DNA of 64,000 nt from Brenneria izbisi (GCF_025840185.1 NZ_JAMPJU010000001.1:529896-593895); one strand, 5' to 3'. Positions 40,099 through 52,913 are shown, counted from the stretch's first letter. Translations and numbers: made by a program. The notes: generated from the letters alone by a model not told the origin.

Positions 40099-40728
40099 GT
40101 GGCGAAAAATTATCATGACATTACGCTGGCGCTGGCGGGTATCTGTCAGTCGGCCCATCTGGTGCATCAGTTGGCGAATACGGGCCATTGCGACAACGAC
40201 ATTCTCCACACCTCGCTGAACAGTATTCTGGTGGTTAATCCGGCATCCACGCTGGCGGTTTATGGCGATGCGGAAAGTAACCTAAAAACAGGACTGGAAA
40301 CCTTGCTCGGCATTCTGAATACCAGTAGCGACAAAGGCGCCGGGGCAGAACTGTCACGTTATGCGTTCAGCCTGATTGCGCTGGAACGCAAGCTCAAAGC
40401 AAAACCCGCGTCATTAAATGAACTGGGTAACCGTATCGGACAATTGGAACGTCAGTTAGAGCATTTTGAACTGCTGTCTGATACGATCATCAGCGCGCTG
40501 GCGGGCATTTATGTTGATGTCATCAGTACCCTAGGCCCACGCATCCAGGTGACAGGCGCGCCGGAAGTGCTGAAAAACACGCAGGTTCAGGCCAAAGTGC
40601 GTGCGGCGCTGTTGGCGGGCATTCGTTCCGCGGTGCTGTGGCAGCAGATTGGCGGAGGACGCCTGCAACTGATGTTTTCCCGTAGCCATCTGATCAAAGA
40701 AGCCAAACAGATACTGGCGCGTTGCTGA
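40099..40728 (+). CDS. hflD: High-frequency lysogenization protein HflD, GTG start
   Basis: The 209-residue helical protein matches E. coli HflD ([18 protein letters not shown] at the N-terminus, [12 protein letters not shown] near the end). It is a peripheral membrane protein that binds lambda CII; its cellular role is not clear. I chose the GTG at 40099 because CAGGAG lies at proper distance and it aligns with the family start; a GTG two codons earlier overlaps the ribosome site. It lies two bases after mnmA. Confidence 0.9.
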   Translation: MAKNYHDITLALAGICQSAHLVHQLANTGHCDNDILHTSLNSILVVNPASTLAVYGDAESNLKTGLETLLGILNTSSDKGAGAELSRYAFSLIALERKLKAKPASLNELGNRIGQLERQLEHFELLSDTIISALAGIYVDVISTLGPRIQVTGAPEVLKNTQVQAKVRAALLAGIRSAVLWQQIGGGRLQLMFSRSHLIKEAKQILARC

Positions 40729-40847
40729 CGCGCAATACATTCGTTATACATTAGACAGGTTCGATGAATGCCGATCCCCGCCAGCGCGGGGACGATGAAA
40801 CGCCGACAGGCTGTTGAGCATCGGAACCCGATATTCATGTTTATTAA

Positions 40848-42260
<1,413 letters not shown>

Positions 42261-42266
42261 TTTGTA

Positions 42267-42293
42267 CTGGCGGGCGTTCGCGCCCGCCTTTTC
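42267..42293 (+). terminator. Intrinsic terminator after purB
   Basis: GGCGGGCG and CGCCCGCC form an 8-bp stem around TTCG and are followed by TTTT. It sits exactly where phoP should begin, so it isolates the phoQ remnant from purB. Confidence 0.9.
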
Positions 42294-42294
42294 T

Positions 42295-43188
42295 AACGTA
42301 AATTTTCCCCTGCTCTCCCTACCCGTTTATGCCCTGTTTATTATCACTGTGGATAATCTGATACTTTTAAATGAGCGTGGTGAACTTATTATTTATAAGT
42401 TTCGACCGGATTCACTCAGACTTAGTACGCGCGAGCAATTGGATGAAAATCCGCCCCAGGAACTATCGAGTCTGGTAAAAAACCTGAATATCCTGCTGAA
42501 TAATGAACGACAGCGCTATCATAAATATCGCACTACCCTGATGGATCTGACGCACAGCCTGAAAACGCCGCTGGCGGTGCTGCAAACCACATTGCGAGCG
42601 TTGCGCACCGGTAAAGAAATCCACATCGATCAAGCCGAACCCCTCATGCTGTCACAAATCAGCCGCATATCGCAGCAGATTGGTTACTATCTGCATCGCG
42701 CCAGCATCCGTTCCGAACATCACATGCTGATGCGGGAAGTTCACTCGGTGCAGGCAATGCTGGATAGTCTCTGTTCCGCTCTGAACAAAGTATATCAACG
42801 AAAAGGTGTGGTGCTGACGCTGGACATTTCTCCCGAACTGACGTTTGTCGGTGAAAAAAACGATTTTATGGAAGTATTGGGCAACATCCTGGACAACGCC
42901 TGCAAATACTGCCTGGAGTTTGTGGAGATCAGCGCCCAGTATTCCGATCATAAACTGCATCTAATCATTGACGATGATGGTCCCGGCATCCCGCTCGGCA
43001 AACACGAGGTGATGTTCCAGCGCGGACAACGCGCGGATCAAATGCGTCCCGGCCAAGGTATTGGCTTATCCGTCGTAGCGGAAGTTATTGAACAATATCA
43101 AGGCGAGATCCTCATCAGTGAAAGTGCGCTGGGCGGCGCCAGGGTTGAAGCCATCTTCTCTCGCCAGAATCTTGGCCAGAATGAGTGA
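42295..43188 (+). pseudogene. phoQ: phoQ remnant: histidine kinase core without sensor domain; phoP deleted
   Basis: The open frame ends exactly like PhoQ. It keeps the H-box [16 protein letters not shown]-box [17 protein letters not shown]1 DDDGPGIP and G2 GQGIGLSV, so the kinase core looks intact. Upstream only scraps survive: [12 protein letters not shown] resembles part of the PhoQ sensor, and FRPDSL resembles the SLRP segment after the second membrane helix. About 200 residues, both membrane helices and most of HAMP are missing. phoP, which normally lies between purB and phoQ, is gone. The frame's first ATG lies on the purB terminator; a GTG at 42352 is the only plausible start. A soluble orphan kinase cannot be excluded. 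Confidence 0.8.
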
Positions 43189-43256
43189 AAGTCAGTACAG
43201 CAGACGGCACTTCGACTATAATGCCATCAGCCCCCTTGTTTGCCGGAAAATATGGT

Positions 43257-44378
43257 ATGGACTATCAACTCAATCTCGACTGGCCGGATTTTTTGGCGCG
43301 CTACTGGCAACAACGCCCGGTCATTATCAAACACGGTTTCACCAATTTCATCGATCCGATTTCCCCTGATGAGCTTGCCGGTCTGTCGCTGGAAAATGAA
43401 GTCGATAGCCGTCTGGTGAGCCATAAAAATGGCCGCTGGCAGGTTAGCCACGGCCCGTTTGAAAGCTTCGATCATCTGGGTGAAACCAACTGGTCGCTGC
43501 TGGTTCAGGCCGTTGACCATTGGCATGAGCCCTCCGCCGCGCTGATGCGCCCTTTCCGTCAACTACCGGACTGGCGCATGGATGATCTGATGATCTCTTT
43601 TGCCGTGCCGGGCGGCGGCGTCGGTCCACATCTGGATCAATACGACGTGTTCATCATTCAAGGCACCGGACGCCGCCGTTGGCGCGTGGGCGAAAAGATC
43701 CCGATGAAACAGCATTGTCCGCACCCAGATTTGCTACAGGTTGATCCATTTGAAGCCATCATTGATGAAGAAATGGAGCCAGGCGACATTCTGTATATTC
43801 CGCCGGGTTTCCCGCACGAGGGCTATTCGCTGGAAAACGCGCTCAACTATTCCGTTGGTTTCCGCGCCCCGAATGCTCGCGAACTGGTGAGCGGTTTCGC
43901 TGATTATGTCCTTTCCCGCGAACTTGGCAGCTATCGCTACAGCGATCCCGCCATTCCCACGCGCGATCATCCGGCGCTCATTCTGCCGCAAGAGATGAAT
44001 GCGCTTCAGAAAATGATGCTGGAACTGGTTCAGCAACCAGAACATTTCCAGAACTGGTTTGGCGAATTTATCTCTCAATCCCGCCATGAGCTTGATGTCG
44101 CGCCGCCGGAGCCGCCCTATCAGGCCAGCGAAATCTATGATTATCTGCAACAAGGGGAACCATTGCGTCGCCTGGGCGGATTGCGTGTCTTGTGTGTCGG
44201 CGATGACTGCTTTGTAAACGGCGAAAAAATTGATAGCCCGCATAAGCAGGCTCTTTTGGCGCTGGCCGAACATCATGTTATTGATATATCGATGTTGCGC
44301 GACGCGCTGGACGACCCCGCGTTTCTGACGCAACTCACTATTCTGATAAACAGCGGTTACTGGTATTTTGCTGATTAG
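43257..44378 (+). CDS. roxA: Ribosomal protein L16 arginine hydroxylase RoxA (YcfD)
   Basis: The 373-residue JmjC-type 2-oxoglutarate oxygenase has iron ligands in GPHLDQYDVF (HxD, near residues 125-127) and a distal histidine in GFPHEGYS. A C-terminal winged-helix region follows. It hydroxylates Arg81 of L16. The ATG at 43257 aligns with E. coli RoxA (MxYQLxLxWPDFL); an in-frame start at 43185 overlaps phoQ. phoQ-roxA-pepT order is as in E. coli. Confidence 0.93.
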   Translation: MDYQLNLDWPDFLARYWQQRPVIIKHGFTNFIDPISPDELAGLSLENEVDSRLVSHKNGRWQVSHGPFESFDHLGETNWSLLVQAVDHWHEPSAALMRPFRQLPDWRMDDLMISFAVPGGGVGPHLDQYDVFIIQGTGRRRWRVGEKIPMKQHCPHPDLLQVDPFEAIIDEEMEPGDILYIPPGFPHEGYSLENALNYSVGFRAPNARELVSGFADYVLSRELGSYRYSDPAIPTRDHPALILPQEMNALQKMMLELVQQPEHFQNWFGEFISQSRHELDVAPPEPPYQASEIYDYLQQGEPLRRLGGLRVLCVGDDCFVNGEKIDSPHKQALLALAEHHVIDISMLRDALDDPAFLTQLTILINSGYWYFAD

Positions 44379-44390
44379 TCAATAAGACAT

Positions 44391-44424
44391 AAACATCAGG
44401 CGGGGAGAACCCCGCCTGATGTTT
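44391..44424. terminator. Bidirectional terminator between roxA and pepT
   Basis: AAACATCAGGCGGGG pairs with CCCCGCCTGATGTTT, a perfect 15-bp stem around AGAA. It serves the two convergent genes. Confidence 0.85.
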
Positions 44425-44459
44425 ATTATAACGACATCGCTCACAGCAAAATAAACTGA

Positions 44460-45692
44460 CTATAATCTGGCCTGCTGAGCAGTCAATTCGGCAATTCGCA
44501 TAATTACGGATACTGCCTGCTCCATGCCTTCCAGCGTCACAAACTCATGCTTTCCGTGGTAATTGTAGCCGCCGGTGAACAAATTCGGGCAAGGCAATCC
44601 CTGAAACGACAGATGCGCGCCATCAGTTCCGCCGCGAATCGGTTTGAAAACAGGTTCAATATGACAATCCCGCATGGCCTGCTGCGCCAGTGCAATAATA
44701 TGCGGGTGTTGCTCAACCTGTTCGCGCATATTGTAATAGCTGTCGGTGATCGTCACTTCGATATAACAATTCGGGTGCAACCCCGCCCCGACCTTCTCAG
44801 CAATGTCGATCATCTTCTGTTTGCGCCGTTCAAAACCTGAGCGATCAAAATCACGCACGATGTAGTGCATCTCCGCTCGTTCCACCACCCCTTTGATACT
44901 TTGCAAATGATAGAACCCCTGATAGCCTTCAGTTTTTTCAGGCGACTCTTCTTGCGGTACTGCCTGATGGAAGCGCGATGCCAGTGTCAGCGCGTTGACC
45001 ATGACGCCTTTGGCGCTACCGGTGTGGACATTATTCCCTACAATTTTCACCGTTACCGCCGCGGCATTGAAGTTCTCATACTCCAGTTCGCCCACCCCAC
45101 CGCCGTCAACGGTATAGGCCCACTGCGCATTGAATGTATTCACATCAAAGAACTGCGCACCTTTGCCAATTTCCTCATCGGGCGTAAACGCCATACGAAT
45201 TTCCCCGTGCGGCGTCTGACGCTTTTTCAAACGCACCATCGCCGTGATAATTTCGGCTATCCCGGCTTTATCATCCGCGCCAAGCAGCGTTTTACCGTCG
45301 GTGGTGATCAGCGTATGGCCCAACAGTTGATGCAGCACCGGGAACATGACCGGCGATAGCACCTCATCGCCCATTCCCAGCGCAATATCACCGCCGCGAT
45401 AGTTTTCCAGAATTTGCGGATTAACATTCTTGCCGGTGTAATCGGGCGACGTATCCATGTGAGAAATAAAACCGATGGTCGGCACTGCCCAGGCTACATT
45501 GGCAGGCAGCGTCGCCATCACGCAACCCTGTTTGCTGAGCGTCACCTGTTCAAATCCCAATTCCAGCAATTCCTGCTGCAAGGCGCGCGCAAGCCTTAGC
45601 TGGCCTTCCGTACTCGGCACTTGCCGAACGCCGGACTTTGACTGAGTATCAAAAGAAACGTAATTCAAAAACCTGTCGAGTAATTTATCCAT
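44460..45692 (-). CDS. pepT: Peptidase T (tripeptidase)
   Basis: The 410-residue M20B zinc aminopeptidase removes N-terminal residues from tripeptides. Metal ligands lie in SHMDTSPD and LLGADDKAG; the catalytic TPDEEIGKG and GGTDGAHLS are intact. The ATG at 45692 aligns with the family start ([18 protein letters not shown]) and follows a G-rich ribosome site. The frame extends 17 codons further without support. Confidence 0.95.
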   Translation of the reverse strand: MDKLLDRFLNYVSFDTQSKSGVRQVPSTEGQLRLARALQQELLELGFEQVTLSKQGCVMATLPANVAWAVPTIGFISHMDTSPDYTGKNVNPQILENYRGGDIALGMGDEVLSPVMFPVLHQLLGHTLITTDGKTLLGADDKAGIAEIITAMVRLKKRQTPHGEIRMAFTPDEEIGKGAQFFDVNTFNAQWAYTVDGGGVGELEYENFNAAAVTVKIVGNNVHTGSAKGVMVNALTLASRFHQAVPQEESPEKTEGYQGFYHLQSIKGVVERAEMHYIVRDFDRSGFERRKQKMIDIAEKVGAGLHPNCYIEVTITDSYYNMREQVEQHPHIIALAQQAMRDCHIEPVFKPIRGGTDGAHLSFQGLPCPNLFTGGYNYHGKHEFVTLEGMEQAVSVIMRIAELTAQQARL

Positions 45693-46097
45693 CTCTATTG
45701 CCCCCCGAACCTTGTCTGGCATTATGCGGATGGCTGCCAACACGGATATTGCGTCAGGTCAGTTTTTACTGTAATAGCGTTCCGAAGCGAAAAAAGCGGG
45801 GATCACCCGGAAATAATGCACTTCGCGCCTTGCCCCACGCCACAATGTCACAGCTTGTCGCCAGGGGAGAAACAATTGCGAAACATCAATGCACCATACT
45901 TGCTACTTCTTTCATCGCACTCTCCCTCTCTATCGATATTTCCGGTTCGAAGTATGGCTACACAAGTTGGCGTTACGCCTCGTTTCCCGTAAAATGCCGC
46001 CCTCGACTAAGCTCGTAGGCTGAAGGTGATAACCCTTGGCGTGCACGCAACGGATTTTCCGTGGACACGCCATACTTGGATACAGAGCAATACCTTA
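45693..46097. other. Divergent pepT/potA promoter region
   Basis: The 405 bases hold no convincing gene. Short frames in it lack ribosome sites. No terminator or strong repeat was seen; it should contain both promoters. Confidence 0.55.
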
Positions 46098-47213
46098 ATG
46101 AAAGATAATTCTCCCGCTACGCCGGTCGTCGAGTTGATCGAGGTCCAAAAAGGTTTTGATGGCAAAGACATCATTTCTCACTTTAATCTCACCATTAATC
46201 ACGGTGAGTTTCTGACTATTCTCGGTCCTTCCGGCTGCGGTAAAACCACCGTATTACGATTGATTGCCGGACTGGAAACCGTCGATAGCGGCAATGTTAT
46301 TCTTGAAAACCAGAATATTACCCACCAGCCTGCCGAACACCGGCACATTAATACCGTTTTCCAAAGTTATGCCCTATTTCCTCATCTTAGCGTGTTTGAC
46401 AATGTCGCTTTCGGCTTGCGGATGCAGAAAACGCCCGCGTCCGACATTGCCCCGCGCGTTATCGAAGCCCTGAAGATGGTGCAACTGGAGAGTCTGGCGC
46501 AACGCCGCCCGCATCAACTCTCTGGCGGGCAGCAACAGCGCGTGGCGATTGCCCGTGCGGTCGTCAATCAACCGAAGGTTCTGCTGCTGGATGAACCACT
46601 CTCGGCCCTTGACTACAAATTGCGCAAACAGATGCAGAATGAGTTGAAAGCTCTGCAACGTAAGCTGGGCATTACGTTTATTTTCGTGACGCACGATCAG
46701 GAAGAAGCGCTCACCATGTCCGATCGCATCGTGGTGATGCGCGATGGCCGTATTGAGCAAGACGGCACGCCGCGTGAAATCTACGAAGAGCCTAAAAACC
46801 TGTTTGTCGCCAGCTTTATCGGTGAAATCAATATTCTTGATGCCACCGTATTGGCGCATCTTGACCAACAGCGGGTACGCGCCCGTGTGGAAGGACATGA
46901 ATGCGTGATTACCGTCAGTTCCCCGGTTAGCGTTGGACAGCACCTCAACGTGCTGCTGCGGCCGGAAGACCTGAGGGTGGAGGAAATCAATGACAGTGCG
47001 CGCGCCGAAGGAATTATCGGGTACGTGCGTGAGCGAAATTACAAAGGTATGACGCTGGAATCCAACATCGAGCTTGAGAACGGAAAAATGGTGATGGTCA
47101 GCGAGTTCTTTAATGAAGACGATCCTGATTTCGATCACTCTCTCAATCAGAAAGTCGCCGTGACCTGGGTTGAAAGCTGGGAGGTCGTTCTACACGATGA
47201 AGACGCCGCGTAA
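46098..47213 (+). CDS. potA: Spermidine/putrescine ABC transporter ATPase PotA
   Basis: The 371-residue ATPase drives the PotBCD polyamine importer. Walker [10 protein letters not shown], signature [14 protein letters not shown], Walker [13 protein letters not shown] and H-loop [12 protein letters not shown] are intact, with a C-terminal TOBE domain ([12 protein letters not shown]). The ATG at 46098 is close to the E. coli start; the frame extends 24 codons upstream without support. It overlaps potB by 17 bases. Confidence 0.95.
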   Translation: MKDNSPATPVVELIEVQKGFDGKDIISHFNLTINHGEFLTILGPSGCGKTTVLRLIAGLETVDSGNVILENQNITHQPAEHRHINTVFQSYALFPHLSVFDNVAFGLRMQKTPASDIAPRVIEALKMVQLESLAQRRPHQLSGGQQQRVAIARAVVNQPKVLLLDEPLSALDYKLRKQMQNELKALQRKLGITFIFVTHDQEEALTMSDRIVVMRDGRIEQDGTPREIYEEPKNLFVASFIGEINILDATVLAHLDQQRVRARVEGHECVITVSSPVSVGQHLNVLLRPEDLRVEEINDSARAEGIIGYVRERNYKGMTLESNIELENGKMVMVSEFFNEDDPDFDHSLNQKVAVTWVESWEVVLHDEDAA

Positions 47214-48057
47214 ACGCTTTCAGAACATCATAATCACTATCATTGTCGCCTGGCTGACGCTGTTCGTTTTTATGCCGAACCTGATGATTATCGGCGCCAG
47301 TTTCCTGACGCGCGACGACACCGATCTGATCAGTCTGGTGTTCACACTGGACAACTACGTTCGTCTGCGCGATCCGATGTATGCCTCGGTGTTGCTGCAC
47401 TCGCTGAATATGGCGCTGATCGCGACGCTCTGCTGCCTGCTCCTGGGCTATCCCTTCGCCTTTATTCTGGCTCGTCTGCCGGCACGCATCCGCCCACTGA
47501 TGATGTTTCTGCTTATTGTCCCTTTCTGGACAAACTCGCTGATCCGTATTTACGGGCTGAAAATCTTTCTGAGCACTCGCGGACATCTGAACGAATTCCT
47601 AATGTGGATCGGCATCATTGATAAGCCTTTACGCATCATGTACACCTCCGAAGCGGTGGTACTCGGCCTGATCTACATTCTGCTGCCTTTTATGATATTG
47701 CCGCTCTATTCCAGCATTGAAAAACTGGATAAAGCCTATCTTGAAGCGGCCCGCGATCTGGGCGCCAATAAATACCAGACGTTTATCCGCGTCGTTATTC
47801 CCTTGACCATGCCGGGAATTATCGCTGGCTGTCTGCTGGTGCTGCTGCCGGCGATGGGGCTGTTCTTTGTCGCGGATCTGATGGGCGGCGCCAAAAACCT
47901 GTTGATTGGCAACGTGATCAAAAGTCAGTTCCTCAACATCCGTGACTGGCCCTTTGGCGCCGCGACCAGTATCTGCCTGACCTTGATCATGGGCGTGCTG
48001 CTGTTCATTTACTATCGCACGGCTCGCCTGATGAACAAGAAAGAGGAACTGGCATAA
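47197..48057 (+). CDS. potB: Spermidine/putrescine ABC transporter permease PotB
   Basis: The 286-residue permease has six membrane helices and the EAA loop [20 protein letters not shown]. With PotC it forms the inner-membrane channel. The ATG at 47197 lies inside potA and aligns with the E. coli start; GGGAGG is 12 bases upstream. Its stop shares one base with the potC start. Confidence 0.94.
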   Translation: MKTPRKRFQNIIITIIVAWLTLFVFMPNLMIIGASFLTRDDTDLISLVFTLDNYVRLRDPMYASVLLHSLNMALIATLCCLLLGYPFAFILARLPARIRPLMMFLLIVPFWTNSLIRIYGLKIFLSTRGHLNEFLMWIGIIDKPLRIMYTSEAVVLGLIYILLPFMILPLYSSIEKLDKAYLEAARDLGANKYQTFIRVVIPLTMPGIIAGCLLVLLPAMGLFFVADLMGGAKNLLIGNVIKSQFLNIRDWPFGAATSICLTLIMGVLLFIYYRTARLMNKKEELA

Positions 48058-48830
48058 TGGCACGTCTGCTGCGTGGCGGCTTTATGGCCATCATTTACGC
48101 CTATCTGTACATTCCCATCATCATTTTGATTGTGAACTCCTTCAATCAGGCGCGTTTCGGTATTAACTGGCAAGGCTTTACGCTGGACTGGTATCAGCGG
48201 TTGCTGAACAACGACAGTCTGTTGCAAGCCGCGCAACACTCGCTGACCATGGCGATCCTGTCCGCTACGTTCGCCACGCTGATTGGCTCGCTGACGGCGG
48301 TGGCGCTCTATCGTTATCGTTTTCGCGGTAAACCTTTCGTCAGCGGTATGTTGTTCGTGGTGATGATGTCGCCTGATATCGTTATGGCAATATCTCTGCT
48401 GGTGCTGTTTATGCTGTTGGGGATTTCACTGGGATTCTGGTCATTACTGTTTTCACATATCACATTTTGTCTGCCTTTCGTGGTAGTAACGGTTTATTCG
48501 CGCCTGAAAGGATTCGATGTTCGCATGCTGGAGGCCGCCCGTGATTTGGGCGCCAGCGAAGCGATTATTCTGCGGAAAATCATTCTGCCGTTAGCCATGC
48601 CAGCAGTGGCTGCTGGTTGGTTACTCAGTTTCACCTTATCCATGGACGACGTTGTAGTGTCGTCTTTTGTCACCGGCCCAACGTATGAGATTCTGCCGCT
48701 GAAAATTTACTCGATGGTCAAGGTCGGGGTTTCCCCGGAAGTGAATGCGTTAGCGACGATCCTGCTCATTCTGTCGTTATTTTTGGTGCTCAGCAGTCAG
48801 TTGATTCTGCGCGATCGCACCAGAAAATAA
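48057..48830 (+). CDS. potC: Spermidine/putrescine ABC transporter permease PotC
   Basis: The 257-residue permease is nearly identical to E. coli PotC in its N-terminal two thirds (RLLRGGFM, VVMMSPDIVMAISLLVLF). It has six membrane helices and the EAA loop [20 protein letters not shown]. The start overlaps the potB stop (TAATG), giving tight coupling. Confidence 0.95.
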   Translation: MARLLRGGFMAIIYAYLYIPIIILIVNSFNQARFGINWQGFTLDWYQRLLNNDSLLQAAQHSLTMAILSATFATLIGSLTAVALYRYRFRGKPFVSGMLFVVMMSPDIVMAISLLVLFMLLGISLGFWSLLFSHITFCLPFVVVTVYSRLKGFDVRMLEAARDLGASEAIILRKIILPLAMPAVAAGWLLSFTLSMDDVVVSSFVTGPTYEILPLKIYSMVKVGVSPEVNALATILLILSLFLVLSSQLILRDRTRK

Positions 48831-48931
48831 TACCGAATGAAAGGTAAGAGTCAGCCGGCCTGCGGTTGGCGATGATAGAATATAACCAGATGACGGGTAT
48901 AAATCCTTTGGGACATTTCAGGAGATAAGTA

Positions 48932-49975
48932 ATGAAAACGTGGTCACATCTGCTGGCGGCCTGCGCGCTGGCTTTGGGGCTTAACAGCGCCAGCGCCGAC
49001 GACGGCAAAACCCTCTATTTCTATAACTGGACAGAGTATGTTCCGCCAGGATTACTGGAACAGTTCACCAAAGAAACAGGCATCAAGGTGATCTACTCCA
49101 CTTATGAATCCAATGAAAGCATGTATGCCAAGCTGAAAACCTATCAGGATGGCGCTTACGATCTGGTCGTGCCTTCAACTTACTTCATTGCCAAAATGAG
49201 TAAAGAAGGCATGCTGCAAAAGATCGATACCAGCAAGCTCAGCAATTTCCACAATCTTGACCCGAATCTGTTGCACAAATCTTTTGATCCCGATAACCAC
49301 TACTCTATCCCTTATATCTGGGGCGCGACGGCGATTGGCGTGAATCGTGATGAAATCAACCCGGCCAGCGTCACGCGTTGGGCCGACCTGTGGGATACAA
49401 AGTATAAAAACAGTCTATTACTCACCGATGATGCGCGCGAAGTATTCCAGATCGCACTGCGCAAACTGGGTTATTCCGCTAACACCACCGATCCCAAAGA
49501 GATTGAAGCCGCCTATAACGAATTGAAAAAATTAATGCCGAACGTGCTGGCGTTTAACTCCGACAATCCCGGCAACCCGTTCATGGAAGGCGAAGTGAAT
49601 CTGGGGATGGTGTGGAACGGTTCCGCCTATGTCGCCCGTCAGTCCGGTACGCCGCTGGATGTGATCTGGCCGCAGGAAGGCGGGATTTTCTGGATGGATA
49701 GTCTGGCTATCCCGGCGAATGCCAAAAACGTCGATGGCGCGATGAAAATGATTAACTTCCTGTTGCGTCCTGAGATTGCCGCGCAGGTGGCGGAAGCCAT
49801 CGGCTACCCCACCCCTAATCTTGCGGCGAAGAAATTGTTGCCAGCGGATGTCTCCGGCGACAAAACGCTGTACCCGGATGATGAAACGATCAACAAAGGC
49901 GAATGGCAAAACGATGTCGGCAGCGCCAGTACGCTATATGAAACTTATTTTCAACAGTTGAAAGCGGGCCGTTAA
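48932..49975 (+). CDS. potD: Spermidine/putrescine-binding periplasmic protein PotD
   Basis: The 347-residue binding protein has a signal peptide (MKTWSHLLAACALALGLNSA, cleaved near SASA-DD) and the family segments LYFYNWTEYVPPGLLEQF and WNGSAYVARQ, which line the polyamine site. It delivers spermidine or putrescine to PotABC. AGGAGAT precedes the ATG. It lies 101 bases after potC, within the same operon. Confidence 0.95.
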   Translation: MKTWSHLLAACALALGLNSASADDGKTLYFYNWTEYVPPGLLEQFTKETGIKVIYSTYESNESMYAKLKTYQDGAYDLVVPSTYFIAKMSKEGMLQKIDTSKLSNFHNLDPNLLHKSFDPDNHYSIPYIWGATAIGVNRDEINPASVTRWADLWDTKYKNSLLLTDDAREVFQIALRKLGYSANTTDPKEIEAAYNELKKLMPNVLAFNSDNPGNPFMEGEVNLGMVWNGSAYVARQSGTPLDVIWPQEGGIFWMDSLAIPANAKNVDGAMKMINFLLRPEIAAQVAEAIGYPTPNLAAKKLLPADVSGDKTLYPDDETINKGEWQNDVGSASTLYETYFQQLKAGR

Positions 49976-50009
49976 TCTTTTTATGTTCATCGCCTGATAC
50001 GCAATCTGC

Positions 50010-50036
50010 AAAAAAAACCCCGGCGCGCCGGGGTTC
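50010..50036 (-). terminator. Terminator between potD and prc
   Basis: AACCCCGGC and GCCGGGGTT form a GC-rich stem. On the minus strand a run of eight T follows, so it ends prc; it may also stop potABCD. Confidence 0.85.
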
Positions 50037-50059
50037 TGAAGGAGATTGAACGCGAAAGG

Positions 50060-52081
50060 TTACTCTTTCTGCGCTTGCGCCAAATCCTGCGCAATGTGTA
50101 CCGTTTCATCCAGATACGGATCGGGAGCCTGATAATCTTTAGGCAGATCCTCCAGTGACTTCAGCGGCTTTTTCCCTTCTCTCGCCAGACGATCGTTGAT
50201 CCGCGCCAGACGCATCGTTTCGTCATCGTCATTTTCCTTCTCACGCTGAGCAAGATTGAGCGATACGATGTTACGTTTGTCTTTCAACGCGTTATAACGC
50301 GCGATATCTTCCGCCACATACTGGAACTCTGGATCTTTGGCGATCCGCTCCTGGTGCTGTTCGTTCAGCGCACTGACCAGCGGTTTAAGATCGCCACTCA
50401 TTGTGTAGGTCGCGGCTTTAATGCTATCCCACGGCAGCGCGTTATCTTCAAACTTCTCACCGGTATCGACCGTTTCCGTTCCGGTCGGCATCATCACATC
50501 CGGCGTGACGCCTTTCATCTGCGTGCTGCCGCCATTGATACGATAGAATTTCTGGATCGTATACTGAACCGAACCTAACGCCGGCCATTCCGGGCGCAGC
50601 ATTTGATCGTAGATGCGGTTCAGCGAACGATACTGCTGCACCGTACCTTTACCAAAAGTCGGTTCGCCCACAATCAACGCCCGGCCATAATCCTGCATCG
50701 CCGCCGCAAAGATTTCCGATGCCGAAGCGCTGAAACGGTCGACCAGCACCACCAGCGGCCCTTTGTAATACACCGTGCCGTCGGTGTCGCTGTCTTCACG
50801 GATTTTGCCGTTATTATCGCGGATCTGAACCACCGGCCCGCTTGGGATAAACAGGCCGGACAAACCGACAGCTTCCGTCAGCGCACCGCCGCCATTGCTA
50901 CGCAAGTCAATCACGATGCTGCTGACATTCTGTTTTTCCAGCTTCTGCAACTGAACCTTGACGTCATCCGTCAGACCGACATAGAAACCGGGGATATCCA
51001 GTACGCCGACCTTCTCTTTGCCCACATTCTTGACCGACATTTTCACGGCGCGATCTTCAAGACGAATACGTTCGCGCGTCAGCGTCACCGTCCGGGTTTT
51101 GGTGCCTTTGCCGGCGGGCAGAATTTCCAGCCGCACTTTGCTGCCTTTCGGCCCTTTAATCAGCGCGACGACATCGTCAAGCCGCCAGCCGATAACGTCC
51201 ACCATCGGTTTACCGGTCTGGCCCACGCCCACCACCCGATCGCCAACAGTCAGGCTTTTACTTTTCGCTGCCGGACCGCCAGGCACCATGGAGTTAATCA
51301 CGGTGTAATCGTCATCCATTTGCAACACCGCGCCAATACCTTCCAGCGACAGACTCATTTCCGTATCGAACTGCTCGGTATTTCTTGGGGAGAGGTAGCT
51401 GGTGTGCGGATCGATTTCCCGCGCAAAGGCATTCATGATCAGCTGAAAAACATCTTCGCTGTTGCTTTGCGCCAGACGACGAATCGCAAACTGGTAACGT
51501 TTGGTCAGCGTTTCTTTGATCTCTTTATCATCTTTACCAGTCAGTTTCAGACTCAACCAGTCATACTTGACCTTGGCGTCCCATAACCGATTAAGTTCAC
51601 CGACGTTTTGCGGCCAGGGCGCTTTGCCGCGATCCAGATCAATGGTGTCGTTGCCGGTAAAATCCATCGGCTTATCCAGTAACGACAATGCATATTGATA
51701 ACGTTCAAAACGTCGTTTTTGCGCCAGATTATAAAGCGCGTAAGGGATATCCAGCTTGCCGGATTTGATACCCTCGCCCAGTTGGGTTTTATGCGTGGAA
51801 AACTGCGCGATATCCGATGCCAGCAATACATTGTGGCTGTAGTCGAGCATATTGAGATAACGCGAGAAAATTTTCTCTGAGAACTGTTCGTCCAGCATAA
51901 ACTGGCGATAATGGGAGCGCAGGAAACGTGAGGCGACACGGTCGCTTATCGTCGCATGTTGTGGCTCCTGCTGAAGCTGGGGAATTTGCTCGATGCGCGT
52001 AATATTTTCATTGGCATTTGCAAAACCCGCGCCCGCCAACAATAAACCCGCGATGGCGGTCATTCTGACTAAATTGTTCAT
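50060..52081 (-). CDS. prc: Tail-specific periplasmic protease Prc (Tsp)
   Basis: The 673-residue serine protease has a signal peptide (MNNLVRMTAIAGLLLAGAGF), a PDZ domain (about 235-330, GIGAVLQMDDDYTVINSMV) and the catalytic Ser-Lys pair in FSASASEIFAAA and PTFGKGTVQQ. It degrades SsrA-tagged and other periplasmic proteins and, with NlpI, MepS. The ATG at 52081 gives the signal peptide; the upstream frame overlaps the proQ end. The prc-proQ order is conserved. Confidence 0.96.
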   Translation of the reverse strand: MNNLVRMTAIAGLLLAGAGFANANENITRIEQIPQLQQEPQHATISDRVASRFLRSHYRQFMLDEQFSEKIFSRYLNMLDYSHNVLLASDIAQFSTHKTQLGEGIKSGKLDIPYALYNLAQKRRFERYQYALSLLDKPMDFTGNDTIDLDRGKAPWPQNVGELNRLWDAKVKYDWLSLKLTGKDDKEIKETLTKRYQFAIRRLAQSNSEDVFQLIMNAFAREIDPHTSYLSPRNTEQFDTEMSLSLEGIGAVLQMDDDYTVINSMVPGGPAAKSKSLTVGDRVVGVGQTGKPMVDVIGWRLDDVVALIKGPKGSKVRLEILPAGKGTKTRTVTLTRERIRLEDRAVKMSVKNVGKEKVGVLDIPGFYVGLTDDVKVQLQKLEKQNVSSIVIDLRSNGGGALTEAVGLSGLFIPSGPVVQIRDNNGKIREDSDTDGTVYYKGPLVVLVDRFSASASEIFAAAMQDYGRALIVGEPTFGKGTVQQYRSLNRIYDQMLRPEWPALGSVQYTIQKFYRINGGSTQMKGVTPDVMMPTGTETVDTGEKFEDNALPWDSIKAATYTMSGDLKPLVSALNEQHQERIAKDPEFQYVAEDIARYNALKDKRNIVSLNLAQREKENDDDETMRLARINDRLAREGKKPLKSLEDLPKDYQAPDPYLDETVHIAQDLAQAQKE

Positions 52082-52100
52082 GCCCTGGTTGGCCTCCGTA

Positions 52101-52829
52101 TCAGAACTGCAAGTGTTCTGCGCGTACAATCATTGCCATACCAGAAGCCAACTGAACTCTGACCTCACCTTTGGCAATCTCAAGCACAGTGGCATCCATG
52201 GCATCTTTGCCGGCTCTGACCTTGATTTCCTGACCGACTTGCAGTTTGGAAACATCCGTGACCGTGACGCGCTTAGGCTCGCTGGCGGCTGGTTTGGCTG
52301 GGCGTGGCTGAGCATTATCGGACTGCTGGGAAGCCGATGAACGAAATGAAGACTGACGTGCTTTGTGCGGCGTCGCGTTAGCGCCATTACGACCGCGACG
52401 CGCGTCACTCTTGCCCTGAGGACGTGGCGTACGCGCGGGCTCAGTAGACTCGCCAGCCGCTTCGCGTTTTTTCGCCTGTTGCTCGGCACGTTGCGCCTGC
52501 ACCCTGGCTTTCGCTTCTTCCAGTTGCTTACGCGCATGCTCGACATGCTGTTGCTCCAATTCGCCGCACGGATTTCCATCTAAATCCACGCGCTGAGCGC
52601 CTAATTTGATGCCGTACAGATAACGCCAGCTTGAGGTATAGAGCCTCAATGCGGAACGCAATTGCGTTTTGCTTACGTTATCGGTTTCCGGCACTCGCGC
52701 AACAAGATCTTGAAATATACCGATCTTTAGCGGGCGGGTTTCACCTTCAGTGGTGAAACAACGCGGGAATCGCTCTGCTAAAAAGGCGATGACTTCTTTA
52801 CTGCTGTTCAACTTAGGTTGATTTTCCAT
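52101..52829 (-). CDS. proQ: RNA chaperone ProQ
   Basis: The 242-residue global RNA-binding protein has a FinO-like N-terminal domain (about 1-120, [20 protein letters not shown]), a charged, low-complexity linker (120-185) and a Tudor-like C-terminal domain ([20 protein letters not shown]). It binds structured sRNAs and mRNA 3' ends. The linker is somewhat longer than in E. coli (232 residues). It is 19 bases upstream of prc. Confidence 0.95.
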   Translation of the reverse strand: MENQPKLNSSKEVIAFLAERFPRCFTTEGETRPLKIGIFQDLVARVPETDNVSKTQLRSALRLYTSSWRYLYGIKLGAQRVDLDGNPCGELEQQHVEHARKQLEEAKARVQAQRAEQQAKKREAAGESTEPARTPRPQGKSDARRGRNGANATPHKARQSSFRSSASQQSDNAQPRPAKPAASEPKRVTVTDVSKLQVGQEIKVRAGKDAMDATVLEIAKGEVRVQLASGMAMIVRAEHLQF

Positions 52830-52913
52830 GAAATTTCCTGATTACAACGGGTTTGCCAACCAGCGCAGGCATGAACAGGCGTCATTATAATGACGCTATC
52901 AGCAATTGCTACG

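Noticed and set aside
50603..51586. 327-codon plus-strand frame
   Set aside because: It is antisense to prc; long opposite frames arise from the codon bias of this gene.
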